Positions 1 through 10,600 of a stretch of DNA of 64,000 nt are shown here, piece by piece. The position numbers and the translations under genes are program-made. This DNA comes from Serripes groenlandicus (taxonomy: Eukaryota; Mollusca; Bivalvia; Cardiida; Cardiidae). Each line of letters opens with the position of its first letter. The stretch's first letter is position 1. The notes below the pieces were generated by a model. That model saw nothing but the letters and a program-made list of their open reading frames with translations, made no database searches and had not been told where the DNA came from. The DNA lies in assembly GCA_031761405.1 (NCBI GenBank), contig JASEVX010000008.1, positions 45,622,507 through 45,686,506 of the forward strand, read 5' to 3'.

Positions 1-105
1 ACTCGGCTACACTCGTAGCCTTTTCGGAAACAATCGTACCATTTTCAGCCTTACTCGTTATTTCCGGTAATGCCGAAGGATATGACAAAGAGTTCGTCTT
101 GCGTT

Positions 106-330
106 TTAGCTCACCCGAGCACGAATTTGAGAAAAATCTTGTGTACACTCTAGAGACCGCATTGTTTGTATCAGCAGCTCGAAACTTTGCAAAATGTTTG
201 TCTTGATGCTATCTAGAGCAGGTTGGAATATGGGTCATGTAGGTTTAACAAGAGGCCCAAGAGTGCCAGTATCGCTCCACTGCATTAGGCACAAATAAAA
301 CAACTTTAGCCATATAAGGCAAAACAGCCC
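106..330 (+). mobile_element. 5' fragment of Helitron-like element (AGCTCACC family)
   Basis: Starts with TTTTAGCTCACCCGAGCACG and carries one core unit (ATCTTG ... ACTCTAGAG) like those in the element at 35211-36995. The 3' hairpin end is missing. Confidence 0.5.
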
Positions 331-582
331 CGCCCCTGGCGTTGTTAGACCAATCAACATTGCTTGAAGTTGAAGCGATATAATAGTCTTAGAGGGTCAC
401 CCAAGGAACATTTCCTTAAAATTTAGTTGAAAATCTGCAAGAAACTTATGGAGAAGATTTTTAAAGTTTTCACTTTAGCCATATAAACCAATCAACATGG
501 CCTGAAGGAATCTGATAGAGGGTCATCCAAGGAACATTTCTACAAAATAAATTGGAAATCAGCATTATACTTTTGGAGATTT

Positions 583-1296
583 TTAGCTCTACTGGCCAAA
601 GGCCAGAAGGGCTTATGTCGTGGCGATTCGTCCGTCGTCCGTCCGTGCGTGCGTTCGTCCGTAAATAATTTCTTGTTAACACGATACAGTCTTTTGATTG
701 TATCTCAACCAAACTTATACAGTAGTTAGATATCCATGAGAGCTTGGTTCCTTTAGAAAACCAGCCAGATCCACCCATGCATGACTGGATTATGGCCCTT
801 GAAATGGTCAAAATTGCTATAAAAGAGCTTGTTAACACGATAGTCTTTATTTTTTATTGTATCTCAACCAAACTTATACAGTAGTTAGATATCCATAAGA
901 GCTTGATTCCTTTCGAAAACAAGCCAGATCCGCCCCATGCATGACTGAATTATGGCCCTTGAAATTGTCAAAATTGCTATGATAGGGCTTGTTAACATGA
1001 TACAGTCCTTACTTTTGATTGTATCTCAATCAAACTTATACAGTAGTTAGATATCCATGACAGTTTGATTCATTTCTAAAAAACGGCCAGATCTACCAAT
1101 GCATGACTGGATTATGGCCCTTGAAATTATCAAAATTTCTATAATACAGCTTAATTGTGAACACAATAGAGCTTCCATTTACTATCTGATCTTCACCAAA
1201 CTTAGATGGTATTTGAATATTGATGACATATTGGTTCCTTTTGAAACAAGCCAGATCAATGCCAGTAGAGCATAGGCCCTCATGGGCCTCTTGTTT
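583..1296 (+). mobile_element. Helitron-like element, AGCTCTACTGG family
   Basis: 5' hairpin CTGGCCAAAGGCCAG, GTCCGTCGTCCGTCCGTGCG microsatellite, four core units of about 160 bp, and a 3' end CAGTAGAGC, hairpin AGGCCCTCATGGGCCT, then CTTGTTTT. The outer AGCTCTACTG/CAGTAGAGC bases are inverted. Same family as 23466-24645. Confidence 0.75.
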
Positions 1297-1689
1297 TTTA
1301 AGGTTTTCACCACAACCATATAAGGCAAAACAGCCCTGTCCCCTGGCGGCCATGTTTTATGACCAATCAACATGGATTGAAGGAATCTGATAAGAGGGTC
1401 ACCCAAGTATCATTTCTACAAAATTATTTGAAAATCGGCCACCAGTTTTGGAGGAGAAATCTTTTTAATATTTTTTTTTTGTTGCCATGGATATCAGAAT
1501 TCTACATGGACTCTAGGAAATTTAAGGAATTTAGGAAAAGACTAAATATTTAGAGGATGCTATCTGTAAAGCTTCATGCCAATTCACCCTGTGGTTACAG
1601 AGGAAAAGATGTTGATGCACGCACAACTGACAATATCGCCATGACATAAGATCGACCTGCTTTCAGCCAGTGGAGCTAAAAACAAGGAC

Positions 1690-2445
1690 ACCAGAAAATC
1701 TTGTTAACATACTTGAAGCCCTTACTTTAAGTTGACCCTGTTGAAATTTTGTCAGAATGATTTTCTTGATGATATTTAGGCCAAATTCGAATATGGGTCC
1801 AAAACAAGGTCACTAGGCAAATTTAAGGGAAATCTTGTTAATACTACATGTAGTAATAGCTTACCTGACCGCAACATGAGTTATTGTGATTGACTATATG
1901 GTTGGCATAACTCAGGGGAGCAATCCAGGGCCATCATGGCTCTCTTGTTTAATTTCCAAAACTGCACTAGGAAAAGATATTGAGAGGATGCTATCTGTTA
2001 AGTTTCATGCCAATTCACCCAGCGGTTACAGAGGAAAAGATGTTGACGCACGCGCGACAGACAATTCACCATGACATAAGCCTGCTTTCAGCCAGTGAAG
2101 CTAAAAACTAGGTCACCAGGACAAATTGCTGGAAAATCTTGATAACACTCTTGAAGCCATATTTCTAACTTGAGCGTGTTGAAACTTTGTCAGAATAGGT
2201 GTATCGATAATTGTCTTGATGAGTTTTGCATTGTTCAAACACTTTCTCCCAGTCTAGTACATGATTTAGAGAATTATTTCCCTTCAATTTGCCCTAGTGA
2301 CCTTGTTTTTGACCAGGCATGACCTATATTTAAACTACTAGTAAAACCTAACCTGACCGCAATATGAGTTATTGTGATTGACTTCATGGTTGGCATAACT
2401 CAGGGGAGCGATCCAGGGCCATCATGGCTCTCTTATTTAATTTCC
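1690..2445 (+). mobile_element. Two 3' fragments of Helitron-like AGCTCACC family
   Basis: Two partly duplicated segments, ending at about 1950 and 2440, share core units (AATCTTG ... ACTCTTGAAGCC) and the end CAGGGCCATCATGGCTCTCT followed by TGTTTAA or TATTTAA. Confidence 0.55.
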
Positions 2446-2599
2446 AAAACTAGACTTACTGGGATATTTAAATTAGTCATTGTGCAAAATGCATAAACAT
2501 TCTAGTTTTGGTTATTTATCATTTGCTCAAGTTGAAAATTAAAGGTATCAGAACATGTATGTTTTGTACTAAGTGTGCCATAATATATGACTTGAAATG

Positions 2600-3540
2600 T
2601 GTAATTTTAGACAATTTCATTCCTAAAAATATTTGAAGAGACCAGGGTCTGATCCCCAGTTTGGTTAGGTTTTCTCCGAAGCAAACTTTTTGTATGAATT
2701 TTATAAGTTCAACAAGAGCGTCAAATGTCACAAAATACGCCCGTTCGTTTTTTGAGACCAAGTATAGTGATAATTGGTTGTACGTCAGGCAAATTTAGAG
2801 AGCGGACACCGTTAGTACAGTTTTGGCCATTTCGAGGGACATACATGTGTAGTGACTAAGATAACGTGGTTATCGAACCTGACCAAGATATTCTGCCCAT
2901 CAACATATTGTCTAAATTTGGTGATGATCGGATAAAGGCTTCACAAGTTATTTAGAGCTCTGACAAGACCAATTTTAGGTAATTTCTATAATTAAAGGGC
3001 GATAACTCACGATTGACTACAGCGATATGGCTAGTTATCAAACTTGTCCGAGATATTATGCCAATACACATTCTGACCAAATATTGGTGATGATTGGACA
3101 AAGGCTTCTTAAGTTATTGAGCTGACAAGACCAATTTTAGGTAATTTCTATAATTTAAGGGCGTTAACTCTCGATTGACTAAAGCGATATGGCTAGTTAT
3201 CGAACTTGTCCGAGATATTATGCTGATACACATTCTGACGAAATTTGGTGATGATTGGACCAAGGCTTCTTGAGCTGAAAAGACCAAATTTAGGTAATTT
3301 CTATAATTAAAGGGCGATAACTCTCGATTGACTAAAGCGATATCGCTAGTTATTAGACTAGTCCGAGATATTATGCTGATACACATTCTGACGAAATTTG
3401 GTGATGATTGGACAAAGGCTTCTTAAGTTATTTAGCTGACAACATACTGGACGCCGCCCGCCCGCCAGCCTGCCCGTACGCCGCAGGTAAAACTATAATA
3501 CGTTCCTTTTTTTCAAAACTGCCGTATAAAAAGGGGCATT
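2600..3540 (-). mobile_element. Helitron-like element, CGTATTATAG family (reverse copy)
   Basis: Reverse copy of the family at 21031. Read on the minus strand it begins near 3535 (TTTTTATACGG ... GGAACGTATTATAG), then a GGCGGGCGGGC-type microsatellite, then about four core units of roughly 120-160 bp (AATCATCACCAAATTTGGTC...). The spurious minus-strand frame at 3114-3386 is this core. Confidence 0.65.
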
Positions 3541-3828
3541 ACTGAATAATTATTTAAGTCAGAGTTATGTGACTTGGTAAAGACATGTGTATTGTTTCTA
3601 GGAACATGTGCACCAAGATTCATTTGAACTATATGTTACTGTTTTTGAGTTATGAGGTAAGGTTAAAGATTTGTGACGATGGCGCCAAGGGTATCACAAT
3701 AACCTGTCTTTTTCTCCGAAACATAGACAAGCTTAAAAAATAATAAAACTCAAATATTTTATTACTGTATTTTTTCTTTTATTTCCATTCCAACATTGAA
3801 AACAATTTTGGAAACAAAAAGAATACAA

Positions 3829-4613
3829 AACAAGAGGGCCACGATGGCCCTGTAATGCGATTTGTCATGCCAACCACAATAACACATTTTGACCACAGAG
3901 GCATAATTTGAACAATCTTTGTAGAGGACCAGTAGACAATGCTACACATAAAATATCTAAGCTCTAGGCCCTTCAGTTTCAGACAAGAAGTTTTTCAATG
4001 TTTTTCCCTATGTATATATCTCTATGTATAAGGGGCATAATTTGAAAAATCTTTGTAAAAGACCACTAGACAATGCTACACACCAACTATCTCAGCTCTA
4101 GGCCTTTCAGTTTCAGACAAGAAGATTTTCAAAGTTTTTCCCTATATATCTCTATGTAAAACAGGTGACACCCATGGTGGGGCCAATGTTGACCCCAGGG
4201 GCATAATTTGAACAATCTTTGTAGAGGACCACTAGACAATGCTACACAACAAATATCTAAGCTCTAGGCCTTTCAGTTTCAGACAAGAAAGTTTTTCCTA
4301 TGTATCTCTATGTAAAACTGGTGACCCCCGGGGCATAATTTGAACAATCTCCGTAGAGGACTCTTAGACAATGCTATACATGTTCAAAGTTTGTTTTAAA
4401 AATATCCTTTAAGTTGCCATGGCAACCATAATTCTGTATGGAATTAATTTCTTTGAATTAATTTGAAAGAGAATCATTCCTACCAAGTTGGGTCAAAATC
4501 CATACAGTGGTTTAGGAGGACATGTTGTTTAAAGAAATTGTTGATGACGCACAATGGACAAAAGGCGATCCCAATAGCTCACCTCGAGCACTTCATGAAC
4601 AGGTGAGCTTAAA
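3829..4613 (-). mobile_element. Helitron-like element, AGCTCACC family (reverse copy)
   Basis: On the minus strand it starts AAGCTCACCTGTTCATGAAG (near 4613), has about three core units and ends with the hairpin AGGGCCATCGTGGCCCTCTT at 3831-3855. Confidence 0.65.
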
Positions 4614-4776
4614 AGCCATGTCTGTTTCAAATAGTTACACATTGAATAATCTTAACCAAGGCAAGCATTATTTTGACAGAGAGATGAAATTGGTATGGAA
4701 AAGGGAGAAATTGCTTGTTATGAGCAATTATTCCTTTTAGCACAATGTTTAAAAAAAATCTGTCAGCTGCACAAGC

Positions 4777-5001
4777 TTAACCCTTTCCCTCATATAGACG
4801 CTTTCTGACGCCTCTGCAGCAGACGGCTTTTTTGAAAACATAGTGACAAAAGAAGAAATTGCTCAAAACGAGCAATTTCTCCTTTTGCCACAATGTTTTC
4901 CACTTTCAGTCATAGATTATCCATTCAATTATAGAGGTTTTCCATTTTTTGACAATATATGTTCAAAGCCGTCTGCTGCAGAATTGTCGGGGAAGGGTTA
5001 A
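4777..5001. mobile_element. TTAA palindromic MITE, complete
   Basis: TTAACCCTTTCCCTCATA ... GGGGAAGGGTTAA, 225 bp. Contains the nested inner palindrome GAAATTGCTC...GAGCAATTTC and the outer pair GCAGCAGACGGC / GCCGTCTGCTGC. This is a good reference copy of the family. Confidence 0.85.
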
Positions 5002-5524
5002 TCAGGAGGACAATGAATTGTTTAAATAAATAAATGTGTGTTTATATATAAAACACCATGATGATGTTGTAGAAAGAAACAACAATGTTGCAAGCATTGA
5101 TGTGCACAAGATACTTTTAAGAAAAAGCTTATTGCACATAATGTCCATTTTACCAGCAATGTTTTCTTTTTCACTTCAAAATTACATGAGCCCCCCATCC
5201 TTGAGAAAAAGGTACTAGTTGTGACATAAAGTGACTTTTGCTAAATCCATAGATACGAAATTTGTTGGAAGATTCTGGAAGCTTGCATATACTCTGATAA
5301 GAATATGGGGATGTACAGACTGATCCAAAACCTCACTGGTCGGAAATGTCAACTTGTACCTCTTTGCAAGGGCAGACTCATTTAATAAGTTTAATTTAAT
5401 TTAAGTCTCATTATTGAATTCCCTTAATCAAATAGTTTGTATGAACTCTTTTCCTATGGCAGGCTCAATCTAAAGCATTGTGGTAAAAGAAGAAATTGCT
5501 CATGTGTTACCATGTTCGTCAAGA

Positions 5525-6408
5525 ACAATATTGTTGTCTTGTGGATCAACATGCTCTTGAACATCAACATGCTCCTGAACAACAACATTGCTGTCTTGTG
5601 GATCACCATGCTCCTAAACATCAACATGCTCCTGAACATCAATATGCTCCTGAACATCAACATGCTCCATAACAACAACATTGCTGTCCTGTGGATCAAC
5701 ATGCTCCTGAACAACAACATTGCTGTCTTGTGGATCAACATGCTCCTGAACAACAACATTGCTGTCTTGTGGATCAACATGCTCCTGAACATCAACATTG
5801 CTGTCTTGTGGATCAACATGCTCCTGAACATCAACATTGCTGTCTTGTGGATCAACATGCTCCTGAACAACAACATTGCTGTCGTGTGGATCAACATGCT
5901 CCTGAACAACAACATGCTCCTGAACATCAACATGCTCCTGAACAACAACATTGCTGTCTTGTGGATCAACATGCTCCTGAACAACAACATTGCTGTCTTG
6001 TGGATCATCATGCTCCTGAACAACAACATTGCTGTCTTGTGGTTCAACATGCTCCTGAACAACAACATTGCTGTCTTGTGGATCATCATGCTCCTGAACA
6101 TCAACATGCTCCTGAACAACAACATTGGTGTCTTGTGGATCATCATGCTCCTAAACAACAACATGCTCCTGAACATCAATATGCTCCTGAACAACAACAT
6201 GCTCCTGAACAACAACATGCTCCTGAACATCAATACGCTCCTGAACAACAACATGCTCCTGAACATCAACATGCTCCTGAACATCAACATTGCTGTCCTG
6301 TGGATCAACATGCTCCTGAACATCAACATGCTCCTGAACAACAACATGCTCCTGAACATCAACATGCTCCTGAACAACAACATTGGTGTATTGTGGATCA
6401 ACATGCTC
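5525..6408 (-). repeat. Non-coding continuation of the 18/39-nt repeat array (3' UTR of the zinc-finger gene)
   Basis: The same 18-nt and 39-nt units as in the last coding exon continue for about 0.9 kb below the stop codon. In the coding frame they stay open except for TAG at 6153-6151 and 5616-5614, each again a CAG-to-TAG change in the VQE position. This part is either 3' UTR or a formerly translated tail. ATTAAA-like signals on the minus strand occur near 5380-5400; I cannot tell which is used. Confidence 0.65.
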
Positions 6409-7602
6409 CTAAACAACAACATGCTCCTGAACATCAATATGCTCCTGAACAACAACATGCTCCTGAACATCAACATGCTCCTGAACAACAACATTGCTGT
6501 CCTGTGGATCAACATGCTCCTGAACATCAACATGCTCCCGAACAACAACATGCTCCTGAACATCAACATGCTCCTGAACAACAACATTGCTGTCCTGTGG
6601 ATCAACATGCTCCTGAACATCAACATGCTCCTGAACAACAACATGCTCCTGAACATCAACATGCTCCTCCACAACAACATGCTCCTGAACAACAACATTG
6701 CTGTCTTGTGGATCACCATGCTCCTCTACAACAACATTACTGTCTTGTATGACACTGCCTCCTGCCACAACAAAATTACTATCGTGTGTGACACCGCCTT
6801 CCTCCACAACAACATCACTGTCTTGTATGACACCGCCTTCCTCCACAACAACATCACTGTCTTGTATGACACTGCCTTCCTCCACAACAACATCACTGTC
6901 TTGTATGACACCGCCTTCCTCCACAACAACATCACTGTCTTGTATGACACCGCCTTCCTCCACAACAACATCACTGTCTTGTATGACACTGCCTTCCTCC
7001 ACAACAACATCACTGTCTTGTATGACACCGCCTTCCTCCACAACAACATCACTGTCTTGTATGACACCGCCTTCCTCCACAACAACATCACTGTCTTGTA
7101 TGACACCGCCTTCCTCCACAACATCATCACTGTCTTGTATGACACCGCCTCCCTCCACAACATCATCACTGTCTTCTTGATCACCTCGCTCCTCCACAAC
7201 AACATAACTGTCTTGTGTGTAGCCATGCTCATCAACAACAGCATTGTCATAATACTCTGCAATAATGTAATTACCATCTTGTGTGAGGCCATGCTCTGCA
7301 ACATCAATGGTACTGTCTTGTATGACACCATACTGCACAACATCATGCCTTGCAATAACATTAGTGTCTTGTTTGACATTATTTTCCCCCAATTCACCTA
7401 CTCTGTCAGATTCAAGCCTTTCCTCGTTATGTTCTATAAACGTTACAAAATCACCATGGCCTGTACTAATATCGCTTGAGGGGATGATTTCACCTCCTGT
7501 CACCACAATGTTATCGGTCCCCTTGGCAACATCTCCTTCCTCAAGAACGGGGTTTTCTATCACCAAATTGATTTCCTGCATACCGTTGGGCCCAACATTT
7601 GT
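6409..7602 (-). CDS. Zinc-finger gene, coding exon 3: acidic tandem-repeat tail
   Basis: 397 codons plus TAG, entered at acceptor cttttatag| in phase 0 (TNVGPNGMQEINLV...). About 125 unique residues lead into about 12 copies of a 39-nt/13-residue repeat (consensus VVVEEGGVIQDSD, with GS, TH and AG variants), then 18-nt/6-residue units (VDVQEH, VVVQEH) alternating with 39-nt VDPQDSN-containing units. All unit lengths are multiples of three. The frame ends at TAG 6411-6409, where the usual CAG of VQE has become TAG. The tail is strongly acidic and predicted disordered. Confidence 0.78.
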   Translation of the reverse strand, partial: TNVGPNGMQEINLVIENPVLEEGDVAKGTDNIVVTGGEIIPSSDISTGHGDFVTFIEHNEERLESDRVGELGENNVKQDTNVIARHDVVQYGVIQDSTIDVAEHGLTQDGNYIIAEYYDNAVVDEHGYTQDSYVVVEERGDQEDSDDVVEGGGVIQDSDDVVEEGGVIQDSDVVVEEGGVIQDSDVVVEEGGVIQDSDVVVEEGSVIQDSDVVVEEGGVIQDSDVVVEEGGVIQDSDVVVEEGSVIQDSDVVVEEGGVIQDSDVVVEEGGVTHDSNFVVAGGSVIQDSNVVVEEHGDPQDSNVVVQEHVVVEEHVDVQEHVVVQEHVDVQEHVDPQDSNVVVQEHVDVQEHVVVREHVDVQEHVDPQDSNVVVQEHVDVQEHVVVQEHIDVQEHVVV

Positions 7603-10600
7603 CTATAAAAGAGAAAACATATCATTCATGTCGGTTTCTGAAATTTTGAGTAAAGGATTATTCTTAATCCCTTGCCAAGATACAAATGCCATTTTGAGGC
7701 TCTCCGAAGAAGAGGACTTTCATAAACATGCCGGCAAAAGGAGAAATTGCTCATCTCTGTACTTCCAATTTCCCCCCACCCCGATACATATAACCTTTCC
7801 CACTATAACAACTAATCAGCAGCAGACAGCTTTGAAAGCATTTAGGCAAACAATGGAAAATTCCTTTATATTAACCCTTTACCTCTTACACTTAGTAGTA
7901 GAGTTAGCAATGTGGCTGTACATCAGTGTCTGGATACGGTAATCAGTAGTACTAGCACTTTCCCACATACAGACGCTTTCTGAATCCTCTGCAGCAGACA
8001 GCTTTTTGAAAACATAGTGACAAAAAAAGAAATTGCTCAGAACGAGCAATTTCTCCTTTTGCCACAATGTTTTCCACTTTTAGTCATAGGTTATCCATTC
8101 AATTATAGAGATTTTCTATTTTTTGACTTAATATGTTCAAAGTCGTCTGCTGCAGAATTGTCGTATGAGGGAAAGGGTTTAACAATGTGGCCAAAGGGGG
8201 AAATTTGACACAATGATTTAAAAGGTCAGCTGCAGATGAGTCAATAAGTGTCGGCAAGTAGGCAAAAAAAGCGTAAATGAATAACATTTTCATATAAAGG
8301 TATTGATCATACCTTTCTTAACCATATCCCACATACAGATGCTTTCTGAGCCCTCTGCAGCAGACAACTTTTGAAACCATTGTGGCAAAAGAATAAAGTA
8401 TTCTTTCATTAATAAAACATTTCTGAGTTTTTGACTAGAGGTTTTCAAAGTCGTCTGCTGCCGATTTGTTGTATATGGAAAAGGGTTTATGTTGATGACA
8501 TCATTATGTCTTGGCAGAGGGTCACAAGGCTCTTGAAAGCTCTCTTTAGAATGTGTCCTTTAACCCTTTCCCATATACAATACTTCTGCAGCAGACGACT
8601 TTGAACCCATCTGGTTCAACATATGGTAAACATCTGTAAATGGTAGCTCAATCAAGTTGAAAACATTATGAACAATTTCTCCTTTTGTCACAATGTTTCC
8701 AAAAGTCGTCTGCTGCAGAACTGTCCGAAAGCGTCTGTTTGTGGGAAAGTGCTAGTTCTAATGGTTACTGTATTCAGACACTGATGTACAGCCACATTGC
8801 TAATACCAAGGGTCCAAGTTTTTGAGCAATCAAAATAACTTTATAGAGGATCACCAAGGGAATATTCCTGTGAAATTATATTTGAAATCGGACCAATAAT
8901 TTCAGATGAGAAGATTTTCAAAGGTTAAACACTATGCACATAAGGAAATAAGCCCTAGGCTACCACTTGTCAGTGGTGGTCATGTTTCTACCAGTCATTA
9001 CAGCTTGAACAATCTTTGTAGAGGGTTATTAAAGTAGAAATTATTTTGAAATCAGATCAGTTCTTTTAGACTAGAAGATTTTTCAAAATCTGTATTATAG
9101 GCATAATATATAAGAAAGACAAACCAGACCCACTGGCATCCAACGAATTTTGATCAATCAATGTGACTTGAACACATTATTAAAAAGTGAAATTGTTCAA
9201 TATGAGCAATTTCTCCCTTTTCCACCATGTTTTCAAAAGTCATCTGCTGCAAATGCATATACAAGTGGGAAAGGGTGAAGAATGCTAACCTGAAGAGTTT
9301 GTCCAGCTGCCAGAAGAAGGTTGGAGATATCTTGTACAACAGCATTGTTGTTGACAAAACCATCAGGTGCTTCTACCATGTACTGTGTAGTTGTGGAACC
9401 ATCCGCCACTTCCACTAACAGAGTACCGGAGTCCAGTGTTTGATCACCAGTTACTAGCGAGTCCTGGATATTCTGAAATTAATATGATCCCTGTGTTGTA
9501 GTTATGATTTGTTTGTTTTGGGTTTATGCTGCTTTCAACAGATATAGCAGAGGTCCAGAATGATAAGGAGGGGTATTCAGCTCTTTTTCCAACAATTTTT
9601 CTCTTTTTATCAAAGCAAACCATATGTTGTGGGTACTCAAAAGAATCGTATCACCGAGACGATTCTTTTGAGTACCCACAATATAGGGTTCAAGGGTCAA
9701 ATAAGCATTTTAGAACATGCAAAACGCCCCTTATCTAGATCTCTGATAAGGTAATAACGCAGTGGACAGGAGAGATGATATAGTGTGACACCAATCACTT
9801 AAAAATATTTACATAAAAATATACATGTACATGTATTCCAATTCCATCCCATCTGCTGGAGCTCAAGAGTTGCATTAACTCCAATCAATCCAACCAATTT
9901 AGCTGGCTCTTACGGTTCAAGACTGTGGTTGCCATTCATATAGATTGTCCCCTAGCCTAAGGGGCATTGTAGTTACGAGTCTTGTTTCGTATGCATATAG
10001 TGACATCAAAGAAGAGCATTCACATCAAAACATTCTCACTGGAGTCTTCACTATTGTTCATAATGGAGCTATATATAGTCCTAGAAGCAACTTTTGACAA
10101 AGTGAACTCCCCACTATCATAAACTGTCCATGAATACTTAAACCTTTACACAACAGATAATTTTGAAAAATCTTGTCAAAAGTAGGGGAACTCACTATAT
10201 ATAAATGAAAGAAAAATTATTGAATAAAAGTGAAAAACATAGTGGCAAAATGAGAAAGTGCTCATAATGCGCTGAAGAGCAATTACTCCTTTTGCCACAT
10301 TCTTTACAAGAGTCGTCTCCTGCAGAGGCATCAGAAAGAATCTGTATGTTGGAAAGACACTTAATCTCTAGATGAGGCATATACAAATGAAATATAGCTA
10401 GACTGTAGTAAAACCAGACTACACAGTCATGTGCAGCACTGTAATTGAAAACATTGTGAGAAATCAAGACAATTATAATTTTGATCAATGTTGACATGTC
10501 TGTTGTATTGATATCTAAATTGTTCTGTATCAGGTATGATCAAATCATGTGAAATACAAACAATCATGCACAACTACACATTTAGGTTATTGTATAAAGT

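Noticed and set aside
5437..7479. Very long open frames on the plus strand (680, 353 and 160 codons) and other minus frames over the repeat array
   Set aside because: The 18- and 39-nt units contain no stops in several frames on both strands, so long frames arise automatically. Only the minus frame joined by clean splice sites to the zinc-finger exons has unique coding sequence at its start.
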